Shown here: piece after piece, positions 1 to 48,312 of the stretch
How positions within the stretch are numbered: the first letter of the stretch is position 1
Layout: each line of letters opens with the position of its first letter
NCBI RefSeq assembly: GCF_954871325.1
Contig: NC_088776.1
Location: 36,256,508 to 36,320,507, forward strand
Direction of reading: 5' to 3'
DNA length: 64,000 nt
DNA from: Gordionus sp. m RMFG-2023
Lineage: Eukaryota; Nematomorpha; Gordioida; Chordodea; Parachordodidae
Position numbers and translations under genes: made by a program
Notes under the pieces: generated by a model
What the model was told of the DNA's origin: nothing
What the model saw: the letters and a program-made list of their open reading frames with translations, nothing else
Databases searched by the model: none

Positions 1-1317
1 TATTTTTATCTTAAATATTTAGTATTTGATTCAAAATTTTTAATTAAATTGAAAATTTTTAGAATGAATTTTAAATAATTAAAAATTTCAAGAAAAAATC
101 TTAATTCTCTAGTATATTATGAATATCTAGTATTATCAATTTTTTTATTTATTAATAAAAAAAATAAATAAAAATTAATAAAAAAAATATTTAAAAAAAA
201 ACAATAATATCGAAAATTTCCCCGAGATACCGTTAGTTACCAAAAATTGATAAACGAAACATTTCTCAATCGACTATTTACTTTTTAGTGAAACATACTT
301 ATAACTAGTATCACTTTACTAATAGCTGAACATTAGTACTTGAGGGTAAAAAATCATCTATTGTAATCGTTGTCAATATTTTTTTTAATTTAAACTTTCA
401 TTTTATTTATTAAATTATATGTTAAAAATAATATATATAAAACATGTAATTTAAGATTTTCATTTATAAAAGATTTCCTATTTAAAAACAATTGTTTTTT
501 ATTAAAAAAAAATATTAATTTATAAAAGAACATTTTTTGAACAATTTTTCGAGGAATCATTTTTGTTATGTTTAAGAGTAGGCCATTTTTCTTAAAAATA
601 TTTAAATTTTACCCAGCAAAGTAGATTTTAAGTTTTTTTATAAATGTTGATATAATATAATAATATCTATTTTAGAATATTGTTGTTTGTGGATTATTAA
701 ATTGATAGTAAGACAAAGATAAGTACAAAATTACGAATATATTATAATTATGATGATAAATTATTTTTATGGCAAAACTAAAATAAATTTTTTTTAAAAA
801 ATGATGTTTCTATTATTTTAACTAATTATAAGTCGTTATTTTTCTGGTCTCCGAACCCTGGACCACCTGAACTCCAACCGGGTTCAGAGGTATTTCACTG
901 AAACCAAACCTATTATTTTAGAAGGAGGGTTCACATTCCTAATCATAACTAAGCCATAGATATAGTCTCTTATTTTAAAATGATAAACAGTTGATTTTTT
1001 ATAATAATAATTTTTTATATATATTTCGTTCTTTGAATCTTGATAGTAATTTTAGAAATTTCCTTGTGCTTCAAATTGTTCAGCTAACTTTAACGGAGAT
1101 ATACATAAGCGGAACACAGTCAAAGACTGTGCAATAGGATCCCCTCTCTCTTGCATAAATCTTGGCTAATCATTGAGGACTAGAATAAATATATTCTAGT
1201 GACTTAATAATAGCTTTTCATTTAATATAAAATAATAAATTGTCAAAATCGATACTCTTTTTCCGATCGTTTTTTTTATATTAGCAAATCTTAATCAAGG
1301 TACATATATATATAAAA
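1..1317. other. A+T-rich intergenic sequence
   Basis: No coding signal is seen on either strand. A less A+T-rich patch at 843-910 (for example CCGGGTTCAGAGG) stands out from its surroundings and may be the end of an unrecognised repeat. Confidence 0.5.
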
Positions 1318-2394
1318 AATTGGGATGGGAATTCTATAGGTTTTTAAGTTATGATTATGTAAAGGAACAAAAATGGCCCAATTTCACACTTCCTAGTTTT
1401 TTTATCCTAAAATTTTTTTAATTATTAAAGTTAAAGGCATCAAATTTTGACAAAATAATTCTTCATTGCTTCCCTATGGTCAATGGCATTATTTATAATT
1501 TTTTTCAAACCTGCTCTCAAATAATAATTGATTTAAAAATACTTAAATTTTTTTAAGGTACACATTAGGATTCTGAGGATCGATTCACCTCCCTACGGCC
1601 CGCTGTAGTATCGTAAATAAAATATTAACATGAACAAACCCGTAACCTATAAAAATAATTAATCTTATTTCCCATTCTTTCTTTCTCCAAATATAAAAAT
1701 AACTTTAAAAAACAAGAAATTTTAAAAAATTAAGGAGTCAAGCCAAATGTCAGTATTTTAGATGAAATAAACTTGTCTAAATCCTAAAATCAATTCTTTA
1801 ATTATTTTTAGATCAAAATACAGTGGCGCAACTATAGAAGGGAGAGAGGCAGGAGTGGAATCTACCCCTCCATATGTGAAAATATAATTTTTTGAAAAAA
1901 TTATCTCTATTCTTGTAAAAATACATTATTTAATACGTATTTTTATGATTTTAAATTATTTGGGCAAAATAATTAAAACAAGTATAAATTTATGCACAAC
2001 ATTATAAAAGGAATAAGATATAAGAATTACTAAAAAAATTTAATTTTTTAGTCCTAAAATAAAATTATTCATTTTATGATTAAAATATTTCTTAAAATAT
2101 TCTTGTGCAATGATTTTTTTATAGCTATTGGTTTGTTTCAAATCTCTTTCAGTTTTGGTGTTATGAAATAAATATTAAATATTGCTCTTACAATAATAAT
2201 TTATATAAATAAAATAAATATTTTTAATAAAATTCATTATAGAGTGCTGAATAATCTTGCCAATATTTGACTTTGAATATAGTAATTTAAAAGTTATATA
2301 GGATAAGATGCGGTAGTGAGAGTGAAATTGACTTGGGGCGTTTTTGTCCTTTTACATAATCATAACTATAAAACCGGTAGAATCTTAATTCAAT
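1318..2394. mobile_element. Non-autonomous DNA element with about 75-bp terminal inverted repeats
   Basis: The sequence at 1318-1392 recurs in reverse complement at 2309-2394, including the shared block AGTTATGATTATGTAAA. The interior has no open frame. At 1821 a second terminus-like sequence (CAGTGGCGCAACTATAGAAG) resembles the hAT ends at 10228 and 21818, so a further repeat may be nested inside. The superfamily is not determined and no clear target duplication was found. Confidence 0.6.
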
Positions 2395-2780
2395 TGTTTA
2401 AATATGTGCCTATCTAAGATCTACTTACATATAAAAAAAAGCAGTGTAAAAAGTACAGATTTCCTTTAATATGTATTTCCAGTTTTTAACTTCTGTTATT
2501 TACCTTATTTTCTTTGGCTAATTATTTTTATACAAAATTAAAGAGCTATATTAATAAAATATATTTGAATGAATATGCTAGCTCAAAAACCCCAGAGATA
2601 TTAAAATATACCATTTTGAGGGCCCATATTTCGGAACCTGAGTGAACCTGAAATCTAAAATTTTATATCTTTCTTAATTAAAGTACTATTAATATACAGC
2701 ATTTCAACAAAAACTATCTGAGGGGATCACGCCAAAAATCACGATTTGTTGATTTGTCGTGGAATTCACTATATATAAAC

Positions 2781-38160
<35,380 letters not shown>

Positions 38161-40356
38161 AAGTAAAACGATATAGAAGGAATGAGGATCCCAAATAATA
38201 GTATACCAGTTTTGTTATCGTCTCAAATTTTGCGTTAGAACATGGAAGATACTAAAAAAAATATTCATATAAAATTGTAAGATTTTACTTGGCAAAAGAA
38301 TTTTAATTTTTTAAAATTAATTAACATAATTTAAGCTTAGCGATTTTAAAAAATTAAATAAACAAAATGTCATTATAGCCAAATTATAAATATTGAAATA
38401 ACAGTTTTTATTTAAATTTAATCTAGTTTTAAAAAAATTTCTTCTGGTTTCATGAATAATAAAATTCAAATTTTCAATAATATTTATAATTAAAATTGTA
38501 TATCATATAGTTAAAAATAACACTTTTAAAATATTAGAATATCATTGTCAAATAAAAATATATAATGCGATTTTCACAAACACATTTATAAACCGTATAC
38601 AACGTTCCTCCGATTTTAACAATTTGATTTGTTCCCTTGGGTAAACATGGTTATGAATATTATCAAAATATTTTTCTACACTATTATATTTCATTATATC
38701 CATCCATTTTTTTAGTAAGTAATTTAAAATATACTATTAAATATTAATTAACCTAATAATACGATTGTGAGTTCTTTATTAATTCTATATATTTATCTAT
38801 TAATAAATCATTTGATTTCTATTTTATTTATTATAACTCATATATAATATAACATCAGAGTTATTACAGGATCGCCATGTAATGATCGACGATCCTGAAT
38901 GCCCCAATTAAAAAATTATTTGGATGATTGTTCCTTTAAAAAAACGAGGATCGTGTTCACTTCTATTGATCGATCTTTCAATCCTTAAAATAAATTTTCT
39001 TACTTTAAATTTAAACAAGATTTTTTTTATTATTAAACATCAAATTGCATTAAAATCATATTTGATTAATTTATTTAAAAATCTATACTCGCAATTTAGG
39101 GTGCACCGGATATTTAAAATTTTAATTTCCTGCATTTTTCGTTATCAATTTAAATTTCAATTATAAAATAGAATCAAAACAAAATCATGTTCAGAAGCGA
39201 TTCAACGAAATAAATGCTTCAATAAAAAAATCTGTATTTATTTAGTAATGTAAAAGGATCAAGATCATTTTTATATAAAAAATTAATATACTCATTAATA
39301 ATAATGATATATCGTAAGCTGAGTATTATAGTGTTCTATATCCACATTTTTATAAAATGAATTTTCTTCGAAAAATCATTTCTTGAGTATTGTAATATCC
39401 ATTATTTTCATTATTTTATTGTGATCTCCTATTTAAAATACAATAAAAAAATTTTTAAATGACTCCCCTAAAAAGTTTTAAAAAATGGATATAAAACACC
39501 ATAATACTTAGCCGACGATATATTCAAATTTAATATTTGACTACGATAGCTCTTAAGAAACACAAGAGTTTTTCCCTAGTTATATAAATATAAGATAATA
39601 TTACAAACACCAATTTGTAGAAAAATTAAATAATATTTATTATACATTCTAATCTTAGCTTGATAATAAGTTAGATATTGGACATTTTTTTGCCAATATT
39701 TAAATGTGGTCATAATTGTATATATTTCAGAATTGGCAGCTATTTTTATTCATAAATATCTTGTAATATAAATATAACATCATAACTTGTTATAAAACTA
39801 AATTATTTTAAGGAAGCGTTACAATCGGACGATTTAAAATTTTGCTTAAAATCTGATTCGGCAAAAACCGATCCAAAAAATAGGCTGATTTTATTTGTAC
39901 AACTCCTCCTTTAAATATTTTTATATAATATAATCATATGTGTTATTAACATTCCAAGAAGATTGTGCATTAAAAAGGTATCTGTTAATCTTTTGGCAAT
40001 TTCGAAATATACAAATTTATAACTTAGACCCTTCTAAAACCGGAAAAAATCGGTGCGCTGCTAGATAATTAATAAATCGTTTTAAGTTTATAAAAACAAA
40101 ATAATATAAAAAAAATATATGGTTTCGAGCACCAGTTTAAAAAGAAATTTCTCTATTGTAGGGAGTACAATTAAAGAAAGAAGATTGAAGCTAAAAAGAG
40201 AATATTGTTAAAGATCTTGTTTTTATTATAATTTAAAATCGTAAAGTTCTATTATTATCGTCGTGGGCTAATTATATTTATTTAAAAAGAAATAACCTAA
40301 AAACTACATGATGCATATCTATCTATAATAATATATAAAAGCCTTTTCACACTGTC
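38161..40356. other. Sequence upstream of CNNM: A+T-rich, no gene seen
   Basis: This would hold the CNNM promoter and any 5' untranslated exon, but I see no clear core promoter. A block at 39,820-40,070 with CAATCGG/CCGATT words may be a decayed hAT-like terminus, similar in style to one at 34,350-34,440. Confidence 0.4.
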
Positions 40357-40510
40357 CAATTTATAATATATATTTAAAAAATCGTTAATTTTGAAAAGCG
40401 TCTGTGGCCTAATCGGCAAGAGACTCGTTTGCAAATCTGAAGGCATTGGGTTCGAATCCCAGCAAACATTTTTTTTTTCTTAATCCATCTTGATATTTTT
40501 TTTCTTAATC
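40357..40510 (+). repeat. Duplicated block containing the tRNA-like sequence, copy 1
   Basis: CAATTTATAATATATATTTA then AAAAATCGTTAATTTT, the tRNA-like part, and a T-run with AATCCAACTTGGT all reappear in the same order at 40,957-41,110, an offset of 600 bp. The upstream part being shared argues for a duplicated block or two SINE copies with conserved 5' flank. Confidence 0.7.
40398..40469 (+). other. tRNA-like sequence, copy 1
   Basis: Box-A-like GTGGCCTAATCGGC and a perfect-looking box B with T-arm (TGGGTTCGAATCCCA) are followed by a T-run. The T-arm pairs well, but the acceptor and D arms do not, so I read it as a tRNA-derived SINE head or pseudo-tRNA rather than a working tRNA. It recurs exactly 600 bp downstream together with its flanks. 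Confidence 0.6.
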
Positions 40511-40956
40511 CAACTTGGTATTTTTTTTCTAATCCAACTTGGTGGTTCGGCGCTAGGGATGGTCATTAACTAAATTCCCATTGGGCTTAAATATTGTGTC
40601 ATTTGCATACATCAGGTGGTATATGCATGGAAGTGGCAGATGCATATCATTTAGAAATGGATTCTTTAGCAGAGGTAAAATCCATTATGATCTGCTGTTT
40701 TCGATGCCATCCTAGCTAGAGGTCTGCAATGGGCAAGTTTTAGTGCATCTGCCTGCTCATTTACTTAAAAATTTTGTTTAACTTGCCTGTCCAATGTTTA
40801 AAAATAATTATATTGGTTGATTTGGCTCTTTATGTATTATTTTAATGTTTTTACATAAACTTTCAATTATGAAATAAAAAAATAATATCTATCTATAATT
40901 CTATCTATCTATATTATAATATAATATAATCTATCTATAATATATATAAAAACCGA

Positions 40957-41110
40957 CAATTTATAATATATATTTAAAAAATCGTTAATTTTAAAAAGCA
41001 TCTCTAACCTAATCGGCAAGAACGTCGCTTACAAATCTGATGGCTTTTGGTTTGAATCCCAGCACAACTTGGTATTTTTTTCTTCTTAATCCAACTTGGT
41101 GGTTCTGTCC
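40957..41110 (+). repeat. Duplicated block, copy 2, with degraded tRNA-like sequence
   Basis: It has the same order as at 40,357. The tRNA-like part (40,998-41,064) has drifted further: CTAACCTAATCGGCAAGAAC for box A and GGTTTGAATCC for box B, so it is less likely to be active than copy 1. Confidence 0.7.
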
Positions 41111-43190
41111 TTTGGGATAATTTTTAGGCCTAGTCCGGGTATATTAAAATATTGCCTAACACCTGTACCTGTATCCAAATATATTTCTTATAATCAGGAT
41201 CATCATGAAGAATGGATCCATATCATGAGAAGATGCTAACTTATTCAAACCTCTGTGGATAACAATTTACCAAGGAGTGCTTTGTGGCTTCCATTGTAAA
41301 TAAAAAAAAACCTTAAGGAATTATCCTTTCCCACAATCTAATAAATATTTACATTTTATATGATTACTAGCTGATGTCTCGCAAGAATGACAAGGAATTA
41401 GTATTCTCCTTAATTTGATGATGGATAAATTAAAATAAGCCTATATGATGTGTGAATCAGAAAATTATGTTATTTTGATGAGAGTTAATTCCAAATTTTT
41501 TATTATTATTATTTGTTAATGAAGTATATATTTATTGCATTCAATCAAATATTTGAAACATGTTTGAATATACTTTTTTTTAATTATATCAATTTCCTTA
41601 TTTTTATAATTTTTATTATTTATGTACTCAATAAAAAATTTAATCCTGCTAGATGAGGGTTTTGTATATTGTTATTGAGGAAACAGATTTTAGATTTGGA
41701 CTTATTAAGAATGAGTCAAATTGGTTTCAAGAAATTAAAAAACAATTATTTTAGGAAGAGCATCAAAGACTGTTCCATCATCAAGATATAAAAATTTATA
41801 TCCAAATCAAATTTAGATTTAGGATAATAGATGAGATAATTAATACCAAGGTAAAATAAACGAGGACGTGTGCCCTCTGCTAGACCCTTTTAAAAAAATC
41901 TATGAGATGTGGGCTGAATAAAGGAGTTTTAATGTTACAGTATGTCAGGAATTTTGAATAAACAGGAAATTTGCGATAAAAATAATTTATGAAATTTGTT
42001 ATTGAAAGCATTTTTAAAGTCTACTTTATAATAGTCATGTCAGGAGTAGAATTTTGGATATAATACAAATGGCATGTGAAGCAATTTTGCTTTACCTTAA
42101 CATTAAATCCTAATTGATACGTATACTCAATAAGTTAAGACACAACCCTGGGTATTGACCCTTGGCAATTATTTTTGCTAATAATCTTATAAATAGCCAA
42201 TTACAATGGGGTGGATACCACCAGTGTTTGTGAGATAATCAGGTTTGCCCCCATAATTGATTCGAATCTATGATGGCAGGTTTTTTTAAAAAGAGTATTT
42301 AGGAAAGTTTTAAAGCATTTAAATGATTCTGATGAATGTAGATTTTATACGAAGTGGGTGGGCAAAACCCATAGCGTCTGGATGTGGAAAATTTGTTAAA
42401 AGAATCAATAAATATCATAATTCACTAATCATATTTTTTTATTCCATTTTTTTCATAATATATTTGGCCTTTTCTCTAAAAATTTATAGAAATCTTGGAA
42501 GAATGAATATGGATAATCTATTCCTCTCATTTGACTATTCTCAAATAATGGTAAAATTTATTATTTATCCATAAGGAGAAAATTCTGATTCCCCAAGTAC
42601 ATAATTATAAAATAAATCTTTTCATATAAATAAAATTATATTTATTTAAAAAATATGTATAAGTAGTTTACAATTTCGTATATTTTAGATAACATACTGG
42701 AAAAAAAAATTATCGGGTAAAAAATTTCATATTTAATTCTTGGTTGGGGTTGGACCAGAAAAATATAAATTTTATGTTTGCATTGGGTGGAGAATTTGAT
42801 TAAAAAAATTAGTGTATGTAGGTCTCTACCTCAAACTTTTAGGTCTGGCCTGGATTTAAATCAGTTCCATATCTTTAAGCTTAGCCCAAACTTCTTTTTT
42901 TAAAGTCCCAACCAGTTTTTTATTTTCAAGTGTAATCCAGTTTTATTTTTTTAGTAATTTTAGGGCAGGCCTTGGTTTCCAACCTTTGTTATTTTAAATA
43001 ATTTTTTATATATGTGTTCCAAGGCAACTATTTTAATTTCTTAAGATTTCAATTTTTGCTTCCCCATCCCCTATTCTTATATGTTTTTTAAAATCTTAAT
43101 ATAATTTTTATTTTTGTCATTTTTTTAATTATTTACATATTTTAAACATTTTATCATAATATAGCTTTAATTTATATATTATGTTATTTT
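41111..43190. other. Intergenic, no gene seen
   Basis: A+T-rich. A short open stretch at 42,323-42,574 on the plus strand shows no family resemblance and is probably chance. C/G-richer words near 42,740-42,990 (for example GGTCTGGCCTGGATTTAAA) look like decayed transposon ends. Confidence 0.4.
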
Positions 43191-44159
43191 CAGGGATGTA
43201 AACCTGGACCCAAACTGGAATTTTGGCTGTACCCAAACCCGGACCCTTTTTAAAAGTGGAGGGTTCTAGGTATCAAAAATATTTTCAAAAAATAATTTTT
43301 CCTTTAAATTCATGAAAAATAAATTTAAATCTTTTTTTATTATCTCTCCATTTTCTGGTTTATATACTTCCATTTTATCAATAATATCTTGTTAATTTAT
43401 ATCAATATTAGGAGATATATGTAAATTTACTAGTGTAGGTAATGATATTATATTATAAATGATAATTTTTATTTATAATAAAAATACATTGCTTACATTA
43501 TATTATATCAATTTTATAAAGTAAAATATTGGGAATTTTGTACACTTACCACAAAAAATGCAAACATTATATTACCAATTTGAAAGATAAATTAGTAAAA
43601 GTTTATAACTTTTTTGAATATTGATTATAATTCAAAATAGAAAAAAGCATTTTTATTAAAAAAAGTGAAAACTATTTTTATAAAAATCCAATATAACCAA
43701 AGGTCTACAATACATAAACCTAAAGATCTCCAAAACAATTTATGGGGGAAACCAACCTAATAATGTCCCTAACAAAATTCCTGATATGCTTATGTTTTGT
43801 AGTGTAGGTAATATTTTATTATAAATCATATAATAGTTGTACAATTAAATAAAACATTTAAAATATAAATTAATTTTCAAATTTTTTAGTTATTCAAAAA
43901 AAAAGTGGTAAATCGAAACGGCAAATTTAAAAAATAAAAAACATTAGTTTTGTAAAAATAGGTTCAGCTTGGGTTTGTAAATTTACTTATATTTAAGCCC
44001 AGTGCTGATTTTTTAATAGATTAATGTTTGAAGGTCTCAAAAATATACATAAAATTAAGTTATAAAATAATTTCACAAAAAATATGTGATTAAGTACTCA
44101 TTTTTTAAATTTTATTCCTGAATCTGACTCTTTTTTATGTTAAAGGATTCATATCCCTG
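43191..44159. mobile_element. Non-autonomous hAT-like element, about 970 bp
   Basis: The left end CAGGGATGTAAACC and the reversed right end CAGGGATATGAATCC are inverted repeats of the hAT type. CCAAACCCGGACCC-type words lie just inside. No coding capacity is seen. No exact 8-bp duplication remains. Confidence 0.6.
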
Positions 44160-46039
44160 TTTTATAGTAATATCAGATTGGTGAAAAATTTGTAGATGAG
44201 CACAGAAATATACCATTTTTGAGAAGTTTATTTTGCTTATATATCATTATGTGTATATTCTATTTTTATTATATAAAAGGCCTCTATATTTCAAAGCATC
44301 TTTGACTTGATAAAGTTCTTTAAATTCTTTATAAAAAACATTTTCATTTTCATATTAAAAAAATTTATTTCATAATTTAAAAATAACAGACCTTGGTAAA
44401 CTAAACTAAAATTATGATATTAAACTGAAGTGGGCTGACCTTGCAAAAAATTCAGGCACTTGTCAGACTCAGATCTAGAAAAAATTAATTAATTTTTTCA
44501 AATCAGGTTGGACCTAAAAAAAGGTTCAATTAAGGTCTCTAGTTTTTATAAAGTATATTGCCCAATTTCCCCAAAATATTAAAGTATATGAATTAAAAAC
44601 AATATTTGAAGTCAAATAATAAAAAAAATTGCAAATTTATAAAGTTCTCATTCTAAGCCATTTTATTTGAAAAAGATACAAAAAAATTAGACCCAGAAAT
44701 TTTTTTGATATTTTAAGCCATATTGTAGATATCATAAATTCAAAGCAAAATATTCTTTTCTAAAAACATGTACACAACCTTTGCTCTAATATCTCTGCTA
44801 TAACTTGCTCTTAATTTAAAAATACAGTTCTTATTACAATTAAGGTAAATATATAAACGAAAAGTTCTTATTACAATTAAGGTAATTATATAAACAGAAA
44901 GTTCTTATTAGATTTATTTTAATTATAGTAAAGTTAAAAACATATGCAATAATTTTAACTTTTGATCATAGTGATAATGAATAAGTGTATAAACGTTTAT
45001 TTTTTAATAATGCAATTGCTAAATCTAAACCTGTTTGAAAATGGTTAACTTGCTGAATACATAAAACCAGTAGGGTACTCTAGGGGATACACTTGCCTTG
45101 CTAATTTATTTTTTACTTTTATCCTCTTTTCCAAATTATATTGTCCCGTAAATATTTCAAACATAAATTTTCTATGAAAAGGTTTATAACCAATTTTATA
45201 AGTCTCCGCCTATTCTGCTTTATTTATGGTGTGGAGTGAACTTCGCCATCAGCATATAGTAGTAGATTTTGTCGACTCATGATAGCCTAACCTGAATTTT
45301 TAAGCTAAACTTATCAACTTAGCCTCTATTGAGTTTTAAACTTAGGATAACTCAATCTTAAAAAAAAATATCTTGTCTCAGGGCTTAGCATATATTTTTA
45401 CTGTTAGTATTAAGCCGATTTAACAAAACTGCAGGCAAGAAATAGCCCAATTTTATTAAAAGCTTTATGTTTAAATATTTTCAAGTAGGTAGGTTGATAG
45501 TTGTTAAGATTAATCAATCTACTTTGAAAGAAATAATAAATTAGGATTATTTTTATCAACCTCTTCGATGTCCTTTTGCCAATGAGTCATTATTTGTTGA
45601 CCATTAGGAACATGTTGCAAAATATTTAAATATCTAATCGACCTATATTTATAGATATCACTCGATCCATTAATTAAACTTTTATTTAAGAGTAAATTAT
45701 TAGAAATTTAAACTAGTAAGATTAAAACTAGATCAATTTCTTATTTCTCTAGAAAGAACATGCAGTAGGTTCTAATGTAGCTTTGAAAACGTAGGTAAAA
45801 TGACTTGAATAAATTTTAGTAAAATTAGGGTTTTATTTTAGAAATTCTTTGTAATATATTCTTTATTCAGAAATAAAATTAGCCTAAAAACCTAGTTGTG
45901 CGGTTTGGTAGGAAGTGAATAGAATGCTGCCAAAAATTTTAATTAAATCAATATGAAATTGTTTTGATTCGATAAGTTATCGATAAAAATATTCCTAATG
46001 AAAATTTTAAAAAAATCATTAACTACATCGATACTTTAT
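44160..46039. other. Intergenic, no gene seen
   Basis: A+T-rich. A 37-bp unit (core GTTCTTATTACAATTAAGGT) is repeated about two and a half times at 44,827-44,915. The stretch before 46,040 may hold more of the decayed hAT that follows. Confidence 0.4.
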
Positions 46040-46200
46040 CTATCAATACTGTTGAGTTTAAAAGGAGCTTTCATCTTATGAATTTTATCACAGAAGATAA
46101 TCGAGTTAAATTAAAAGTCACTAATTCCAATTTGATGTCCCTAAATATTAATGAACCTTTGATATTGGAATAGATTACAATCATCAGTCGACGTCTGCAA
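46040..46200 (+). pseudogene. hAT C-terminal fragment (DUF4371/ZNF862-like)
   Basis: It reads VEFKRSFHLMNFITEDNRVK then LKVTNSNLMSLNINEPLILE before a stop. hAT proteins of this type end with a pattern of the form ERSFSLMNxIxTDxRN, then LxVxxLxxLxxI, then GPP. Only this fragment is readable, with no termini found. Confidence 0.6.
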
Positions 46201-46859
46201 TCTTTAAAAAATATAAAGCGCAAAGAAAACGAAGATGAAAGATTTATGGTATTTCTTTTAATTCATATCCATATTTGTATATTTTTCTGTGTTATTAAGT
46301 TTATGACATTAAATTTAATATGTAATATAAATAATTTATTCGTAATATAAAAAAAGGAATTTTTTATATAGCATATTTATTTTGATAATACATTATATTC
46401 CGATCCCCCAACTCCCATCTAGCCAAATTTTAAGCAATACACCGCTTCCTAAACTCTTAATAGTCTTTAGCTGGCGCCAAATTTTCTGGGGGGGGGGGGG
46501 GGGTATTGTAATTTTTAAGGACTTTATTCTCAAAACCATATTTTCTAGGCCTTCGGCCCCTTATAAACAATTATGATTAAATATAATTGATTTCCCAGTT
46601 ATTATTACTTTATTTTTTTAAATATAATTAATATCTTTATATCATCTCCGTTAAAGCTAGCTCGGCAATTGGAAGCATTAATTCAAAGATCTATGCCAGT
46701 GTTTCGTGCTTTATTAATACCTATAAATGCATTACCATAGCCGTATAAGTGGCAATATTAGTAACAAAATTTTAGCCTACCTTACTATTAAAAAATGACT
46801 AAAAGCATTAATTCTGAATATCAATGTTTAATGCTTAATTTTTATAATTTTAATCCGTC

Positions 46860-47138
46860 TAGTCGTAGTCATGATTTTGTTGGGTAGGGGCTATGGCTAT
46901 TTTATATTTAAAATAATTTAGGGTTTTCTTTTCTTTTTTACAAAAATAATTTTCCCCAAAAAATTTGAAATTTATAGTCTTAAAAAAATATTAATTTTTA
47001 CTTATTTTTCATTCAAATATGATTTATAGTAATATATAATATACATTGTGGGGGGGGGGGGGGTATGGGGATGTGAATAAGGAAAATTTTTAAGGATTCA
47101 GGAGGGGGGGGTCTACCCCCCCTCCTTGGTTACGTATT
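46860..47138. repeat. G-rich MITE, copy 2
   Basis: It is collinear with 29,552-29,924: TAGTCATGATTTTGTTGGG, then TTTATAGTAATATATAATAT, a long G-run, then CCCCCCTCCTTGGTTACGTA. The long G-runs (up to about 13) could come from slippage or sequencing. Confidence 0.65.
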
Positions 47139-48304
47139 TGGTCTTTTGACATCAGTCATCGTCAAATTTATAAGCAAAAGTATTCTGATTTTTTCTTAAA
47201 TATTTTTAAATGCTTGAGTGGAATATTTATATAACATTTTGGACCTGTTTCATTTTATTATTATTAATTTCTTCAATTAAATTTCGGAAGTTAAAAATAT
47301 TAATATTTATTACGGTATATTTTGTTGTCTTAAGAATATTTTAATTGTAATCTGTCAGAAGTGTCCTGGCCAAAAAGACCCTGGCAAAAAGACCCGGGCA
47401 AGAATACTCTTGGACAAAAATGCCCAAATTTTAATAATTTTTTTAAATCCAAAGAAAAAGGGAAAAGTTTTAAAAAAATAATTTCTTCTTCAAGTATGTT
47501 TTATTTTTAAGTAAAAAATTTAACTAATAATAATACTCAGCAGCTGTGCATTTTACTCAAATTTTTATAAAAATCATGCTTATATGTGGAGTACTGGGGA
47601 AATGTTTAGATGTTAGCTAAACGTATTGCTAATCGGTTCGTGACAAGGCCTAATGTTTGTCCATAGGCGTAGCCAGAAAGGAGGCAAGGGAACCCCCTCC
47701 CCCTTCAAAAGTTTTACACTTTTTGTGAATATCATTTTAAGAAAATAAAAAATATCCCCCTTAGTCCTTTCCCCACTCCCTGACCCCCAAAAATGTATGC
47801 ATATATCTTAAACAATAATTTGAAATAAAGAATGTAAAAGTTGATATTTTTATATAAAACTATTCATCATAATTTATACATTTTTGAAAAAAAGCATTTA
47901 TATATAAAAAAAGTGAACCAAAAATGTTTTTTAAGAAATGGAATATAAGCCAAAGATAAGTCTTAAGAGAAAAGTGAAATGTATTATAATTATTAATAAT
48001 AGATCCATAAAATTACTAAATAGTATAATATATCAAATATAATTTTTTATAAAATGAGTAATTTTTATTTATTTATCTTAATAAAAGTAGAATATAATTA
48101 TAAAACTATTGATAACATTATATCATAAATTTAATAAAAAAATTATAGCACAATTGAGCAATGAATTGTTTTGAAAAGATATTTAAAACTTTAATAGATA
48201 TATAAATGCTTCTTAGATTTATATAACTTATATTGAAATTCAGCGCTCTATTTTGTCTAATTTAGACGGGTTTAAATTGCTATAGATTTTTCGAGAATTG
48301 GTAA
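47139..48304. other. Intergenic, no gene seen
   Basis: Short repeats of AAAAGACCCTGGC style at 47,365-47,425, and a terminus-like block at 47,664-47,710 (CCATAGGCGTAGCCAGAAAG) resembling the CAGTGGCGTAGC hAT ends. No coding signal. Confidence 0.4.
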
Positions 48305-48312
48305 GTGAGTAC

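Noticed and set aside
38924-39166. Plus-strand 80-codon frame
   Set aside because: The composition is that expected of random A+T-rich DNA (Leu/Ile/Lys/Asn/Phe) with no motif.
40398-40469. A functional tRNA gene
   Set aside because: Box B and the T-arm look right, but the acceptor strands and D-arm do not pair and the anticodon stem is poor. A drifted second copy 600 bp away also fits a SINE or pseudo-tRNA better.
40357-41110. A pair of long terminal repeats around an internal region
   Set aside because: The repeated blocks are about 150 bp, contain a tRNA-like sequence, and the 450 bp between them hold no coding or primer-site signal. Duplicate SINEs are simpler.
42323-42574. Plus-strand 83-codon hydrophobic frame
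   Set aside because: A hydrophobic reading is common in T-rich DNA, and no family resemblance or gene context is present.
46490-46505. Poly-G runs here, at 47,049 and at 53,520 as regulatory G-quadruplex sites
   Set aside because: They sit in decayed G-rich MITEs or isolated spots and may be slippage or sequencing effects. Nothing links them to a gene.
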